From the NCBI GenBank assembly GCA_963755085.1, contig CAVWIN010000029.1:1-64000 (forward strand): a DNA stretch of 64,000 nt, in the 5' to 3' direction. Position 1 is the first letter of the stretch. Every line of letters starts with the position of its first letter. Source of the stretch: JACVRM01 sp963755085 (GTDB taxonomy: Bacteria > Actinomycetota > Thermoleophilia > Gaiellales > Gaiellaceae). The translations under genes were made by a program, and so were the position numbers. Below the pieces are notes generated by a model. That model worked only from the letters and a program-made list of their open reading frames with translations. It was not told the origin of the DNA and made no database searches. Shown here one piece after another: positions 62,921-64,000 of this stretch.

Positions 62921-63291
62921 CTTCGCTCCCACTCCCTGAGCAAGTTGTACCACGTTCGCGGCGGTTTACTCAATGTTTCCGCGGCCGTTGCCCAGGCGCG
63001 TCCTGCGTCAATTGCAGTAGCCGCAAACACTGGAAATGCCCTCTTCTCGCCGTTGCCCGGAGACCCTACCTTCGTATGGACGACTGGCGGTCGTCCGGGA
63101 GATGCAGGGACTTTCGACTGCAGGGACTTCGACGGTTCAGGAGGAGGCTGAGCCGAATCGCGCACGACCGCGAATGCGCAACGAACCCTTCGAGAGACAA
63201 GGGAGGTGCGGCTAGGCAACTGCGGACGGCGTCGCCGGAGCGAGTGCAGGCGGACGCCGATTTCTTGACCTAATGGATATAGGGAGGAACT
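62921..63291. other. 371-bp intergenic region with a tandem repeat
   Basis: Divergent gap between the response regulator and a large secreted-protein gene. It holds a tandem direct repeat, TGCAGGGACTTTCGAC (63103-63118) followed at once by TGCAGGGACTTCGAC (63119-63133), about 160 bp before the secreted-protein start. The response regulator or another dimer could bind there. Composition is less GC-rich near the right end (TAATGGATATAGGGAGGAAC), consistent with the promoter and ribosome site of the next gene. Short open frames here look accidental. Confidence 0.45.
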
Positions 63292-64000
63292 GTGGCAAGC
63301 AAATATCTTGGCCCTCCAGGCGGGAAGCGGAGGCGGCGCTTGTTCCTGCTGCTGCCGGTGGCGGCTATAGCGGCATTGGTGCTTGGGCTGACAGCGTCGA
63401 GCGCCTCGATCACCACCGATTCGGGCTTCGAGAGCGCTGACGGCAACCTCGCCGTCAACTCGACGTTTGACTGGAACGGCTTCAGCCCGGTCAACTACCT
63501 GCCGTCGCCGTCGGCGACGCCGACGCGGCAGGCGGACAAGGTTGCGAGTGGCTTCACGTTCAAGGGACTCGAGGACTGGCAGGCAACTACCAGCGACAAC
63601 GGGTTCGCCGGCGGCGTGAAGCAGGACCTCAACTGTGCACAGGTGAAGGGGACGAAGGCGCCGAACAAGGATGACCTCAAGCGCATCTACGTCTCGCACA
63701 ACGTCGGTACCAACGGGCACGTCTACCTGCAGTTGGCGTGGGTGCGGATCCCGCAGAACACGACCTCGGCCTCGGCGCATGTCGGGTTCGAGTTCAACCA
63801 GGGGACGACCGCCTGCCCCGTCGCCAACCAGGCTGACGGGCTCGTCCAGCGGACGGCTGGCGACATGTTGATCGTGTACGACTTCGCCGGCAGCACCACC
63901 GACAACCCGATCCTGACGGTTCGACGGTGGGTCACGTCGGGCACGTGCGAGATCGGCAGCGACAGCCCGCCCTGCTGGGGGCCGGCGACCGACCTGACCG
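63292..64000 (+). CDS. Large secreted protein, N-terminal part (3' end outside window)
   Basis: 236 codons visible, open to the right edge. A basic N-terminus GGKRRRRLFLLLPVAAIAAL with a signal/anchor helix at about 16-34, then SSASITTDSGFESADGNLAV, TFDWNGFSPVNYL, QATTSDNGFAGGVKQDLNC, KAPNKDDLKRIYVSHNVGT, LQLAWVRIPQNTTSASAHVG and DMLIVYDFAGSTTDNPILTV. This beginning is typical of long actinobacterial surface proteins that carry prealbumin-like or SpaA-type repeats further on. GTG at 63292 follows AGGGAGGA. Function, probably cell-surface or adhesion, is inferred. Confidence 0.75.
   Translation, partial: MASKYLGPPGGKRRRRLFLLLPVAAIAALVLGLTASSASITTDSGFESADGNLAVNSTFDWNGFSPVNYLPSPSATPTRQADKVASGFTFKGLEDWQATTSDNGFAGGVKQDLNCAQVKGTKAPNKDDLKRIYVSHNVGTNGHVYLQLAWVRIPQNTTSASAHVGFEFNQGTTACPVANQADGLVQRTAGDMLIVYDFAGSTTDNPILTVRRWVTSGTCEIGSDSPPCWGPATDLT

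Noticed and set aside
63076..63273. 65-codon plus-strand frame before the secreted-protein gene
   Set aside because: Arg-rich translation, no ribosome site, and spans the tandem repeat; looks accidental.

Overview
This 64 kb window is high-GC bacterial chromosome, very probably from an actinobacterium of the Thermoleophilia (Gaiellales/Solirubrobacterales type). That placement is inferred. The evidence is strong G/C bias at third codon positions, frequent GTG and some TTG starts, chains of genes with 4-bp stop/start overlaps, a CGAAC-N4-GTTCG type LexA box before uvrA, and an actinobacterial gene set (F420-type LLM oxidoreductase, K+-independent H+-pyrophosphatase, family-4 uracil-DNA glycosylase, Rex, SipW/TasA). 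I see no tRNA, rRNA, CRISPR array, prophage or insertion sequence.

Layout. 1-6 kb: a GH13 glucosidase (runs off the left edge), small membrane proteins, and uvrA under an SOS box. 6-10 kb (minus strand): a SipW/TasA export locus with two TasA-like proteins, an ER-type signal peptidase and a large DNRLRE surface protein. 10.8-13.3 kb: panB and panC with a DUF2520 Rossmann protein. 13.8-19.7 kb: FmdB-like protein, uracil-DNA glycosylase, the t6A/ribosome modification operon tsaE-tsaB-rimI-tsaD, and a cell-surface subtilase. 19.8-31 kb: glutamate dehydrogenase, glutaredoxin-like protein, rex, a glycosyltransferase, a YbdK-type glutamate-cysteine ligase, methylthioadenosine phosphorylase, H+-pyrophosphatase and exported proteins.

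32-47.5 kb is a potassium island. It holds a KdpD-like histidine kinase half with KdpE, a 27-residue membrane peptide ORF, then kdpF, kdpA, kdpC and kdpB in that unusual order, then the KdpD sensor half as a separate gene. Three paralogous APC permeases with C-terminal universal-stress domains and a TrkA-type pair follow. 7-mer direct repeats with an 11-bp period, as expected for OmpR/PhoB-family regulators, lie before the kdp block and before the first APC permease. Similar arrays lie before two envelope genes at 28.8 and 29.9 kb.

47.5-64 kb: ATP-dependent DNA ligase, a VanZ protein, then a cobalamin riboswitch driving btuF-btuC-btuD-cobU-cobT-cobS (B12 uptake and salvage). Next come a cupin, a PadR regulator with a membrane protein, and a 1037-residue fusion of a class III nucleotide cyclase, one membrane helix, a seven-bladed propeller and a family-5 peptide-binding domain. 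A UvrD/PcrA helicase, a LuxR-type response regulator with Glu at the phospho-acceptor site, and the start of a large secreted protein end the window.

Three otherwise intact genes (two APC permeases and pcrA) each carry one extra base that breaks the frame. Because pcrA is normally kept intact, assembly or sequencing error is the most likely cause. Strongest candidates for new biology are the cyclase-propeller-binding-protein receptor, the rearranged and split Kdp system with its neighbouring permeases and shared repeat motif, and the 40-bp perfect palindrome inside the first codons of btuC.
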